Assembly: GCA_003342815.1 (NCBI GenBank)
Contig: PTEX01000486.1
Coordinates: 85,348-149,347 of the forward strand
Length of the DNA: 64,000 nt
Direction: 5' to 3'
Source: Eudromia elegans
Lineage: Eukaryota > Chordata > Aves > Tinamiformes > Tinamidae
Positions 49,346-60,800 of this stretch are shown one piece after another. The notes beneath the pieces are model-generated. The model saw only the letters and a list, made by a program, of their open reading frames with translations, searched no databases and had not been told where the DNA came from. Made by a program: the position numbers and the translations under genes. The first letter of the stretch is position 1. Each line of letters opens with the position of its first letter.

Positions 49346-51642
49346 AACTTTAAAACCTTTCAAAATGGTTTTGGAATCTACATCTTTATCTTAGAATTAC
49401 TGTACTGTAATCTTAAAAACAGCTCTGGCACAGTAATAACCAGTTCACCTGAAAGTCACAGATTTGCTGTGGATTTCAGTTACATTTGGTAAAAACCATT
49501 GCTTTAGATGTAGTTCATTTGAATTCACAGCGTAGGCGACTAAGCTCTGCAACTGGCCCATTTTTTTTCTGCAAATATGAGCTGCTATTCAAACAGATAT
49601 TTTCACCAAAATAGTCTTTTCATGTAATCACAGTTTTTTTTTGTAGCTATTTAGAATTCCACTGAAATTTAACTATTGAATTGTACTAAATGGCTGCAAA
49701 TGGTACAAAATAGCCTTTTCTTTGAGTGATACAAAATGTAATCCAAAATGTTTGAGAAATACAACTTCAAATATTTCAAATGCAGCGAAAAGCAAAAGGC
49801 TTCTGAAATGTCATTACACAGTTAGTTGAGGAAAATAGTGTTAGAAAGGTGAGTTTGAGCCTGAATAGATTTGAACAGAGTTAAGTGCAGGGGGAACAGA
49901 ATTAATGCTGAACAGTGCAGGAAAAGGTAACAAATAAAAGGGATGGCAAGTAGTAGACTGGAGTAAAAAAAAGAGACCTAGAACAGAGCAGAGAAGGTGC
50001 AAACACTGGAAAATATGAGTCGTAGGCCAGTATTTTATTCTTTGAAAGCTACAGATCTTGGACAACTGCAAATACTGGCAAAATACCTGCAAATAGTTGT
50101 TAAAGTTGTTGAGTTTTCCTTCATTAACCAGGGTATTTCTCTCCCCTCTTTTATTTAGAGAGAGAAGAAGTCTCAGAATTAAGATATTCTTTTCCCACCT
50201 TCTTAGGACCTTAAGTCTCCAAAAAAAATATTTCCTAAGGAGGCCCGAAAAGCAGACTAGCCTGCAGGCCGTCCATGGGTAAACTCAAGATGGGAGAAGC
50301 TCTGAAGGCAGCAGCCCCAGCACCCTGCTGGTGCCCGGCCTCTGCTGCCCACCAGAGGGGGACGCGCCAGCCTGGGGCAGTGCTGGAGAGGGCGTCCCGT
50401 CGGCACCATCCAGGGCACAAGCTACGCAGAGCTGTGGCTGGACCCTGCCAGCCCGGGAACGGGACCCTCTGGCTGTCACCCCTCACGTCCTGCCATGAAA
50501 CCACCTCGCGCCGTGGTCCGGAGCACCAGGTCTGCACACGCTGTGCGGGGAGCTACCAAGGCCATCGAGTTTTCTGCCCTCTCTCCCTCTCCTGCATGAC
50601 TGGCTGCTGCATCAAGGAGGGGACAGGATGGGTACGCAGCACGCTGAGGAACTGCCCTGGCCTCCTGGTGGAACCAGGCTGCCTGAGGGGGTGCGGGGAT
50701 GACTCAGGCCACCTTCTATTTCCACTGTCCCCATGCTGCAGGCCCTGAAGACCATTCCTAACCTCTCCAAACCTTAAAAAACTGCACCCACAGACGTTCC
50801 TTTGTTGCTCCTGCAGAACTATGGCCTTAAATTAAAGCCTTGCTTACTTTATCACTCACACTCAGAACTGCCGTATTTAAATTTATGAGTTAGTGCTGGT
50901 CAGGGGATGCAGCCATTCAGGGAGTACTTTTACCTTGCTTCTCACCACAATTCATAGTTTGATCTGACGGGTTACTTTGACATAGCTCCTTTAGTCGTAA
51001 TGTCTTTCTGTTCCTTTAGTAGCAGAGATTTAGCATTTCAGGGTAAGTACATATGCTGGATAAGAACATAATCCTCAGCGCTGGGCATAGGAGTTCATGG
51101 TGAGAGGATGGCTCTGCATACAAAATGCAAGCACAAAGATCCAGGAAAAAAAAAAAAACATTAAACCCTAATATGCATATTGCGAAAGCCTGCTGGCATC
51201 AGAAGAAATCATCACTTATCTAATCTGACATCTTCAAAAATAGGGAGCCTAGAGGGGACAAAAAAAAGAAAGAAAATAGAAAGAGAGATAGGGAAAAAAA
51301 TGAACATGACCTTTAGTCCGACACTTCAAGTAAAGAATTTGAATAAATACTTGCAACAAAGGAGTGTGCCAGAATGCAGAGAGGAAAAGAGATAAATGAG
51401 ACTAGACTATTTCAATAGAGAAGAACCCCAGAGTTCACAATCTACAACCATTTCTGACAGCCCAGCGATGGATTTAACACAGGGCAGAGGGACGTGCACC
51501 TTCCCTCTATTACCTTCCCAACGCAGCACACGCATTCCTAGCTGTGGGACGCGGGCACATCTCTGCCATCCATTTGCTTCCCCTCATTCAGATGGGGCTT
51601 GATCTCCCAATGCCAAAGTTCTTATTAAAAACACACATTATT

Positions 51643-51690
51643 AATCACAGAATACCACAGAAAGAGGGGACAGCTCATCTGGCCAAAACC
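51643..51690 (-). mobile_element. Possible degraded CR1 tail, minus strand
   Basis: AATCACAGAATACCACAGAA followed by AGAGGGGACAGCTCATCTGG resembles the reversed CR1 end (AATCACAGAATCACAGAATG, then GGAAGGGACC...ATCATCTAGTCC). It is short and diverged, and could be chance. Confidence 0.35.
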
Positions 51691-53334
51691 ACACAGTAAC
51701 AATACCAAGCAAGAGCCAATACCCTCAGCCTTCTGTTATTTCAATATGTGAGAAGAAAAAAGAAAGAAAACCCATCACTGCTTGAAGCAGCCCCAGGGGT
51801 CCCTTCCTTCCACAACCCCTGCGCAGAACAGCAGAGTCCACAGGGAGCAGCGTGACTAAATCCAGTTTGGGAGGAAGTTGCAGTTAAAGGACACAACTTT
51901 CTGAGCCCATGTTCTCAGCACAGCTGACCCACTCCGAGCCACGCACAACATGGAGAAATCCCTTCTATCCACTTCTGCTGTGCTGAATAACAAGTGCAGA
52001 GGTTTTTCCCTTTCCGTAATCTCTGTAAACTCATTCTGTGCAAGCTCTGTTCTCCAGGACATCTTCACAATCTTCACACTTTCTGATGACACCTTCCACT
52101 TCACAAGTACATTCCACAGATTACTCTCTCTTTCTTCCCAAAAGAAATTAAATCTGGCATTGCAGATCCTTCAGGGAAGAAGCATCATTTTATTTACCTA
52201 CAAGAGGACCTTTATGGCTTTTTTCTTTTTTTTTTTGGAGAACTGTAAAATTCACTCTGTCCGATTCACTAGAACTTCTGCATTTTTAAAGCTGTAAGCA
52301 GAAGCTTTTCATTGAACTACTGATTATATCAATACATTAATAGAAAACTTCTGTAGCACTATGAATACAAAATAAGAAAATCTGTGTTTTAGCCTAGACA
52401 GTTAAACACTTGAAAGCATAAGCTAATATAATTTCAAGGCAAAAATCTGTGAGAACGCCACTACCAAATGACCAAATTCATCCTCCACCCTTCAGCACTA
52501 TAAATCACGAGTAATAAAATGCTAGCAGGATGCAGAGTCAGATAACAGAAGCTGTAATCACCATCCAAAGTAACAGTTCCTTTGGAGCTCCTTAACTGTA
52601 CTGAGTACCTTTAATGTTCGATCGGTTTTAGGAGTAGCAGTCCAGTTAGCAAAACAAAAAGCAGAGAGGAAATTTCCAGAACGGATTCCACTCACTCCCT
52701 CGAGGTACCTATTTTTCCACCTTGATTTTTACAAGTTTCTTTAACTGGATGCCGTGATGGGCAATTTGTTTAGCTCAGCACTTAACCAGTCAGGCTGAGG
52801 AGGCCACTGCTGCTCTAATAGCCCTTAATTCACATCCCTCAAAAGTAGACCTACAGCAAAGCTTTAATGGTCTCCTGCATGCCTACGTTCCAAACCTGTA
52901 AAATGTACAAAGAAGTGATTTTTCTCCCCAGAAGCAAAAGTCAGGGGCAAAAAAATCTCAATGAAAAAGCCTCTAAAGAATTGTGAACCTGCAAAATGAA
53001 TGAGGAGTGATGAGCGAGACCAGTCTGATCCTGCAGAAAATCTAAATAATTAAGGCCTATCCTAATGACACCAGCTCTAAGAATTTCATCCTTGATTACA
53101 CATTTAAGGCTCAAGATCCAAGGCACAGGTGAGAGAAGAAACGGCAAACTTCAGCAGAAGTCTGAGACTGTCACCCAGGAACAGCGATAGCTTGAAATAA
53201 ATCTCTTTAAAAAAACTAAAAAAATTAAAAAAGAACAAACAAAACCCACCCACAGATTAGCAAGCCAGTCTCGTGTTCTTTTGAAGCATTATTTTTAAAT
53301 GGGTTTCAGCTGATAGTCTTTTCTTTCATTTCAG

Positions 53335-53673
53335 CTCCTAAAAGGTCACTTGGAGAGGCTGTCAGATCTGCCCATCAGAGGGATTCAGAACTACTCGGCC
53401 AGACGTGGCCCTGGGCAACCTGACCTACCTGGCGCTGCTTTCAACGGAGCCTCAGACCAGAGGATCTCCACAGCCCCCTTCCAGCCAATATTATTCCGTG
53501 TCTTTAAAGAGCATCACGTCCTCCGGTTCACGGATTTCCCTCTTCACACGACACGGTTGGCATTTTGCAGACAACCTGGGGGCAGCTTTGACTTGTCTGT
53601 TTTCTCTCCTGGCGCACAAAGTCCTTTGCCCTCTTGCAGCAGCTGGGCAGGCTGCATGCGCGTCTTCTCATAG
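53335..53673 (+). other. Exon-like segment of unknown nature
   Basis: A good acceptor (pyrimidine-rich TTTTCTTTCATTTCAG) ends at 53334. The following sequence is GC-richer than its surroundings and stays open for 112 codons in the phase-0 frame until a TAG at 53671-53673. That stop coincides with a weak donor (TAG then GTATAG). Another plus frame (53405-53710) is also open. The predicted peptides match no domain I know. If real, it could be an exon of a non-coding or nested plus-strand transcript. Chance is a serious alternative. Confidence 0.18.
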
Positions 53674-55117
53674 GTATAGGAGCCAGCTAGAAATAAGAAG
53701 GTGCCCATGATAGAGAGGTGGAGAGCAAAACACTGAGGTCCCCAGTGGCCTTAACCAAACCACATCCAGTTTATGTGTTAAAACTCAGTATGAAAGCCTG
53801 AAGTAATTGTGATTTGCACCTTACCATTTTTGAAGAACCTCAAGGAGAATCATACCTTGCTCTCAGCACAGAAAGCTGTAGCACTGGGGCTGAGCTCAAA
53901 GAAATTAAACCCTTCCTGCTAAGCACCACGTGAGATCCATGCACAGAATGGAAAACCACAGGCTGAGCACTAACAAAAGCCCACAGATGGATAAAATGGT
54001 AGTTTCAAAAACCGTATCACATTATTCCAGACATTTCAATACCAAGACTTATAAGCCCAGTTACAACCAATGCTAATTCAGGCATCCACTAGTTCTAACC
54101 AGTACTCGTAAGGGCATTAGCTGCTTCCTACCGCCAGGAACTCAAGGAAAGAATCATTCTGATAAAAACAGAAGTATTTCGATCACTAAGGAATTTTCAT
54201 CCACAGTACACAATGACAATTAATACTTAATCCTGCACCACCACTGCAAGGTATCATTATTAAATATTTAATCATGACTGTATATTAAATAGTAATTAAA
54301 TGAGGCTATAAAAAGAGACACTGATGGGTCAGCCTGGAAAAATGAAAACAAAAAACTTACCAACAACAATTAATACCAACCACTCCTGTTTTTGCTCACT
54401 GCTAGTTACATGCCTACAATTTCTTCCTTTAAGAATGGAGGTATTCAAGTGTGCTCCTCTTCCACTGTCTCTAGCAGCCCGGCTATAATACAACAATTCT
54501 TGCCAAAAGAACTACTCTTTAAAAAACGTGACTGCTCACAATTTACCTGATACGGAAGCTTTTTAGCTATATGATTTTCAGATTCTAAAACCCAAACCAC
54601 CCCATGGCATAGGACTAACACATCACTAACGCCGTAACAAGTCCAAGGTCATTTGGACTTCATGGTTAGTGCTGCACTGTACCTTAAACTTTGCAATATC
54701 TCCCAGCAGAGATTGCAGATCTTCCTACTATGGCTTGCTCCCAAGCCCATTTAAGGCAACATAAAGACTTCTATTGACTACATTTGGACTTTGGATATGT
54801 TCCCAGAAGCACAGTAGACTCTCTGATAGCTCTCAGCATTGCAAGAATTAAAAGATAACCCCACAGTCCTGGCTCCAGCTAGCAGAGGTCAGTGTTGCAT
54901 GTAAACCCTATGTAAAATCGTGTTATTCTTCACATTCATGGAGCATCTCCATTTCTCTTAAGTTTGCGGACACTATAGAGCCCATGACATCACATGTCAA
55001 CGTTCGGTAGCTTTCATACTTTCCAACAACTCTCCTGCTCATGTGGCTTATCAGCCTATGGCACTTTGATTTCGTTTTCCAAAGAGATTAAAAAAAAAAG
55101 GTTCAACACATTAGTTA

Positions 55118-55161
55118 TTAACCCACTAGGAAAGAATTTTTAACCCACTAGCAAGGAATTT
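55118..55161. repeat. 22-bp tandem duplication
   Basis: TTAACCCACTAGGAAAGAATTT (first 20 bases TTAACCCACTAGGAAAGAAT) is followed immediately by a second copy with two changes (55118-55139 and 55140-55161). Confidence 0.85.
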
Positions 55162-57194
55162 TATAGCAGCAATCATTTTGAAATACACTTAAGGATTCAC
55201 TATGTATCCATTTATCTTTCTGATAAAGTCATCATTTTTCTTGCTGTATTTAATAACTACTAATTAATTATGTAAAATCCTACCCCATCTGCTCTTATTC
55301 CTTCATATAGCAAGGTTAAAGAGCTTGAGTCTAGAGCCATTACTCAGAGAAGGAGAAGCATTGATTTAATGGACTTCCATGAAAAGGGATTACAATATCA
55401 GATCCTCGGATATTGATTTTGTGACATCATAATCTCTTCCTCAGAAGCAGACCCTGATGAGTCAAGATAATATCAGTGGAAGACGGGGTAGAGGCAGTTA
55501 AGTTGAAGAGGAAAATTATTAAAAGACAAACCTCCCTAATTTACAGTAAGCAACTGCAATGAAATATTTGCCATGCTCTTTCTTTGGAATAAATTTTCAT
55601 TGAAAAAAAAAATCTCCGAGTGATGCTTCTCTCTTTGATCTTTTGCCCCGCTTCCAGTTACTTTCATGAAACCATTGTGAACTGGAGCATTTTTTTTTTG
55701 TGGGTTAATGGGTTCTCTTTGAAGGGATTAAAGTCACATTGATTATTAATTATTTTTTAATGTTTTAAACTGATGTAAATGTCCAGAAGCTCTGATAAGC
55801 AACTTCCTGTAGAAATCAGTTCGGAATAAAGGCAAGAGAAACCTACAACAACAACCAGCAACAAATTGCTTCTCGGCTCCTGGGGGAAGGAACTGTGACT
55901 TACTCCTGTTTGGAAGGTATACTGCCCCTTGGAGAATACCAGCAACCAGCACGTATGATAATCATTCCTGGGTTATGTAGAGCAGCCTTATTTTGATGTG
56001 TCTATTCCTCTGACTGCAGGCAGGGTCTGTAGATATTTTGCATAAAGAACAAAGCTAGGCAAGGGAGTGCGAAGCGAATAATAAATAAGTTAATTTCACT
56101 GCTCTTAGCAAATATTCGCTTCTCCTAAAGCTGTCTTTTCAGTCCTTGGGGAAAATACTAATTAGCATTCTTTCTGTGGATTTTTTTTCCCCAATAATTC
56201 TCTCTACTATTTTTCTCCAGCACATTTTAAAAGGGTTTTTATCTTTTTTACTAGATTTTAAAATTTCTTCACTGTTTTGCAAATGGAATGGGAAATTGGA
56301 TTCTTCCTCCGGCGTGTGATATGTCAATAAGCAATAAAGACTTTTCATGCTAACATAACTTCCATATGAGCACAGAGGAACAGCAGCTGTGTGGGTAATA
56401 CGCAGGTGCCGAAGAGCAGGTTGCACAGAGGTAAGGAGGTAACTGGGACAGTCTCTTGTCTGCTCCGGGGCCCTCACTCAGCCTTGAAGAGCAACCACTT
56501 CATGGTTGAGCCTTGAGACGTGTCACGTCCAGAAGAAAAAGATCAAAAACTCTTCAAATTCAAGGCGGGGGCCCGATCTGAATGAGAACTTAGTGACCAG
56601 GACCTATCTCTTATTATGAAAGCTTGTCCTTCATATTATGCCATCAGAATTCAACATAATAAAATTGAGGACCTGCAGTTTTGCAGCGCCCAAAACAGCC
56701 ATAGCAGTCCAAGTCCTCCTGAGCTTACTAGAGGAGCCTTGTCTCAAAATCCTAGAGAGCACTGAGGCCCAATCACTTCAAAAACCACAGCCATTAGAGT
56801 AACAGGCCATATTATCTTGTGTGTGTTTTTTTCTTTTTGTTTTCTTTTTTTTTTCTTTTTTTCTCCCTCTTTCCAAAGTATTTCATACCTACTAAACACC
56901 TACACCGCGTGTTAAATCTCTGGCTGATATAAAACAGCATAGAGCTGCTGTTGACTTCTGCCTGGACTAGCACAGAGCTGCTGCCTTCCCTTGCGCCCTT
57001 CATTACTGCCAGAACCTGCTGTCTAGCTCGGCACCTTATGGCCTCTTGTTCTCCCACACTGTGTTGCAGCCAAGGTGAATCCCCACCACCATACATCCCC
57101 ACCTGCCTTTTCCCCCCATCTCTTGCCTCAGGCATAAACTTCTACTTTTCCTGACACCAAAATTTCATCTAGCTGCTCTCAAGGGCTCAATCCT

Positions 57195-57890
57195 AGCAGC
57201 CCTGCAGAGAGGGACCTGGGCGTCATGGTGGACGACAAGTTGACCATGAGGCAGCAGTGTGCCCTCGTGGCCAAGAAGGCCAATGGGATCCTGGGGTGCA
57301 TTAAGCAGAGCGTCTCCAGCAGGTCGAGGGAGGTGATTCTGCCCCTCTACTCAGCCCTGGTGAGGCCGCACCTCGAGTACTGTGTGCAGTTCTGGGCTCC
57401 CCAGTGCAGGAGGGATGTGGAGCTGCTAGAGAGAGTCCAGCGCAGGGCCACGAAGATGATTAGGGGCCTGGAACATCTGCCCTATGAGGAAAGGCTGAGG
57501 GAGCTGGGCCTGTTCAGCCTGGAGAAGACTGAGAGGGGACCTGATCAATGTATATAAATATCTCAAGAACGGGAGTGAGGAGGATGGGGCTGACCTCTTC
57601 TCAGTGGTGGCCAGTGATAGAACTAGGGGAAACGGCCACAAATTGAGACACCAAAAGTTCCACAGGAACTTGAGGAAGAATTTCTTAACAGTGAGGGTGA
57701 CAGAGCACTGGAACAGGCTGCCCAGAGAGGTGGTGGAGTCTCCTTCTCTGGAGATCTTCAAAACCCGCCTGGACATCACCCTGTGCCACATGCTCTAGGA
57801 GACCCTGCGTGTGCAGGGGGGTTGGACTAGATGACCTCTGGAGGTCCCTTCCAACCTCAAGCATTCTGTGGTTCTGTGATTCTGTGATCC
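57195..57890 (+). mobile_element. CR1 LINE 3' fragment, relatively young
   Basis: It encodes the ORF2 C-terminus from [20 protein letters not shown] through [57 protein letters not shown] and [11 protein letters not shown] small deletion of about 7 bases near 57527 (compared with the 18 kb copy) then shifts the frame. The continuation (SVVASDRTRGNGHKL, VRVTEHWNRLPREVVES, CHML and stop) is in the next frame. The tail has GGGGGGTTGGACTAGATGAC, CCCTTCCAACC and terminal repeats ATTCTGTGGTTCTGTGATTCTGTG. By eye it is roughly nine-tenths identical to 18261-18793. Confidence 0.97.
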
Positions 57891-60800
57891 TGACTTTCCA
57901 TCCCCCTACATTACATTTTCTACCCAGTCACAGCACCTATCCCATTTATCTTTTTCTTGTCTCCATGTCATCACCTCAAGACCTGCATGCTGAAAGCTGA
58001 GCGCATTAATTCCCTTAAAAACACATCTCCTACTTACTCCTCTTTCCTGTTACTATCAGCTGTGCCACTGACTTCCCCATCACTCACGCTTACTGTAAAG
58101 TGTTTCAACTCGAAGTACCTGCATCTAACTGAACAGAAGATGCAGGGATAGCCATAGTAATTTGAGCATAGCACATACTACTTTTCTTCCAGTACGATGT
58201 GCTATCTTTATGGCAAGCCACACGTGATGCTTATCATTTTATTTCTGGAACTCCTCCATTTAAAAGGCACTGTAATTTCCCAGCATAAGAATGAAGGAGT
58301 TCCAGAAATAAAACACTGTGCATTGCATGTGGCTTACCATAAAGACAGCACGCTGCCTTATGGTTTGTTCTTTTCACTGGCTGTGATTTATTTGAGATCA
58401 AACATAGTACTATGAAAAATAAAGTAACCTTTCCCTTCAAGTATATCCCATTCTATACATTGTTCACCTGGCAACTATACGAGTTGCTGTATTTCTTTCA
58501 GAGATTTTTCTTTCCTCATATATATATATTGCTGGAAGCTTAATAGAAAAGTTAGAAGAGCTTCTGTGCGCAAAGCATACATAACAAACCATTCTCTGCC
58601 TTAAATCATCATGATTTGGACTTCAGGAGCCTCCAGTGGCAAAGATGGAATGTCCAGCCAAGTCCTGTCTCTCACAGGGACCTTGATGAAGACTTCAAAG
58701 GAAGACATACAGCATCCAGGGCTGCACCTACTTGTGCAAGATTAACAGTAAGCCTCACAATGCTCCTAATTTTTTGCTCTGTAATGGCAAAGCTCTTCAG
58801 GAGCTTCGTGAATGCTGTGATCCAGTAAAGGACGAAGCTCTGAAGTTTCCTAGACTGGTGGCAATTTGCTGACTGCAAACAAATCTCAGATGAGATGGTA
58901 ATCTAAATCTTTGGAAACCTGCCCCTTGCTGTTGCAACCAGAATCCCATTGTACTGGAAATTTGCTTCTGAAAAACCCTTCCAGCAAATACTTAATCCAT
59001 GTCTGGAAACAGAAGAACAGATAGGAGTAGAAAGGCACCACAATTTCTTTTGACCATCAAGAATACACTCCTGTGCCTTGAGCTTATTTTCCCACATGAA
59101 TGCCCAATTCAGTCATCCAATATTTATTGAAGAATTTATCATCCTGAACCAGTAGGTTCCCATGTACCTCTGTATATATAGTTCCACTTAAATACATTTT
59201 TACATTTATCACAGTTTGTTTTTTTCTTTACATTACAACAAATTACATTTTACTGTGAGACTGGAATATTTAAAACCTGAGTAATCACACTGTAATCACT
59301 GATCTACCACAGGATAAGAGCACTTAGCTCTTATGCTATATGCCTTTCCAGTCAGAAGGGATAAGAAAAAGAAAAAACTATAAAAGAAAAATTAAAAGCA
59401 GTAACTATGAGCCTTTAAAATTTTTCAGCAAAAGAGCCAGTTCCCAAAGCTTTATTTTTTAACATTTATTCTCATCATCCATATTTCCAAGTGCTAAGGA
59501 CTCCCATCTCCAGAACTGAGATAATTTAGTAAAATGACCCTCAAGATGTATTTAGACAGGATGCCCCCCTTTACTTTTTCCTCCCTCTCTCCTTCTTCAG
59601 TTTAACACTTCTGAAGTTCTGCAAGGTGCTTTCATGGTCTGCCTAGATTGTTCAATTGGTCTTCACAGCTCAGCACATTGACTGCAAGCTCTTTAAAGAA
59701 CAGCCCCAGGACCACCACAAGCAAGTCCTTATTCATGGTGATTATTGTCTTACTGTGAGCGACGGATCACTCTGACAGGTGCCTTCTGACTGAGGTGATG
59801 CAAACCAGAAATTGCCTCGCTGACCTCTTGCAGTTTTAGTCTGGGCCTTGTAACTCCTGTTGAGATTAAATCTCTTTTCTTGACAGCCCCCTACCAGTGC
59901 ACTAAAACCAGGGAGCTGCTGAAGAGCGAGAGCAGACTCGTCCCTTTCCCAAGTGCCAACAGTATCTCCATCAACATGAGTTGGCAACCTGGCCCCCTGG
60001 TTTGCTCATTAGCTCCAGAGCAACCCTGGTCTACCAAATGATCTACAAAAAATAGGGAAAGGGGCAGTGGCGAAACACTGAGACTCCCAACTATGAGCTC
60101 AATCCTGCTCTTAGAAGGGCTTCTTCTAGAGAAGGAGATTAATGCCCTGACAGTACAGATCTTGCTTCAGATTACTGATATTACATGCGGATATTCTTGA
60201 AACCTACACATATAAGATTACACATATATATGGTTCCTTTCTTGGTTAAGGTTGCATTGAGTAAAGTCTTCAAGTCTTTGAATTTGGACTTGAGTATGGC
60301 ATCCAAACTCCATAAACTGTTATGGATGTAACAGTAGACAATATCTAGCCTAATATTAGAAAAAAATGGCCATTCTTGGTAGTTAAAAAAAGTATGGCTG
60401 ACTTGCTGATTTGTATTCAGAGCCTGAAAAACACACATAGTACTGTTTTACAAAGACCTCAGTCTCCTATTCGATGGGGGAATTCGCTGGGGCAGTGGGG
60501 TCAAGGGGTGAGGAGAAGAGAGTGTTTGTAGACCATCTTCCTGAAAAATATCATTCCTTCTCTCCAATGCATGGATCTGCTGAGACAATCAGCTTTCTCC
60601 CCATTTGCCCATTGGGACAACAGTCAGATTTTCTGGAGAAGACTGTAAAATAAATCTGTCCCAGCATCCCATGCTAATGGTTTGGCATTTTACAGATGCT
60701 TCTGTCACCCACTTAATTCCACCTTGTCCTACAGAAATAATACAGCAGGGAGAAAGTAAAACCACTCAGGTGCAGATGCTGCTGCCAGCAAGTGACATCT

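Larger units (their letters stand above)
36501..57194. other. Long non-coding stretch, no certain gene
   Basis: About 20.7 kb of mainly AT-rich DNA. Contents noted: candidate regulatory DNA at 37.1, 46.5 and 52.6 kb, a palindrome and direct repeat at 45.5 kb, a GC-richer part at 45.7-46.4 kb, a 46-nt A run at 48.2 kb, a GC-rich patch with open frames on both strands at 50.3-50.75 kb and an exon-like segment at 53.3 kb. No open frame resembles a known domain. Confidence 0.6.

Noticed and set aside
49044-49394. 116-codon frame ending in a lysine-rich stretch
   Set aside because: The lysines come from a poly(A)-rich low-complexity tract. No known protein is recognised.
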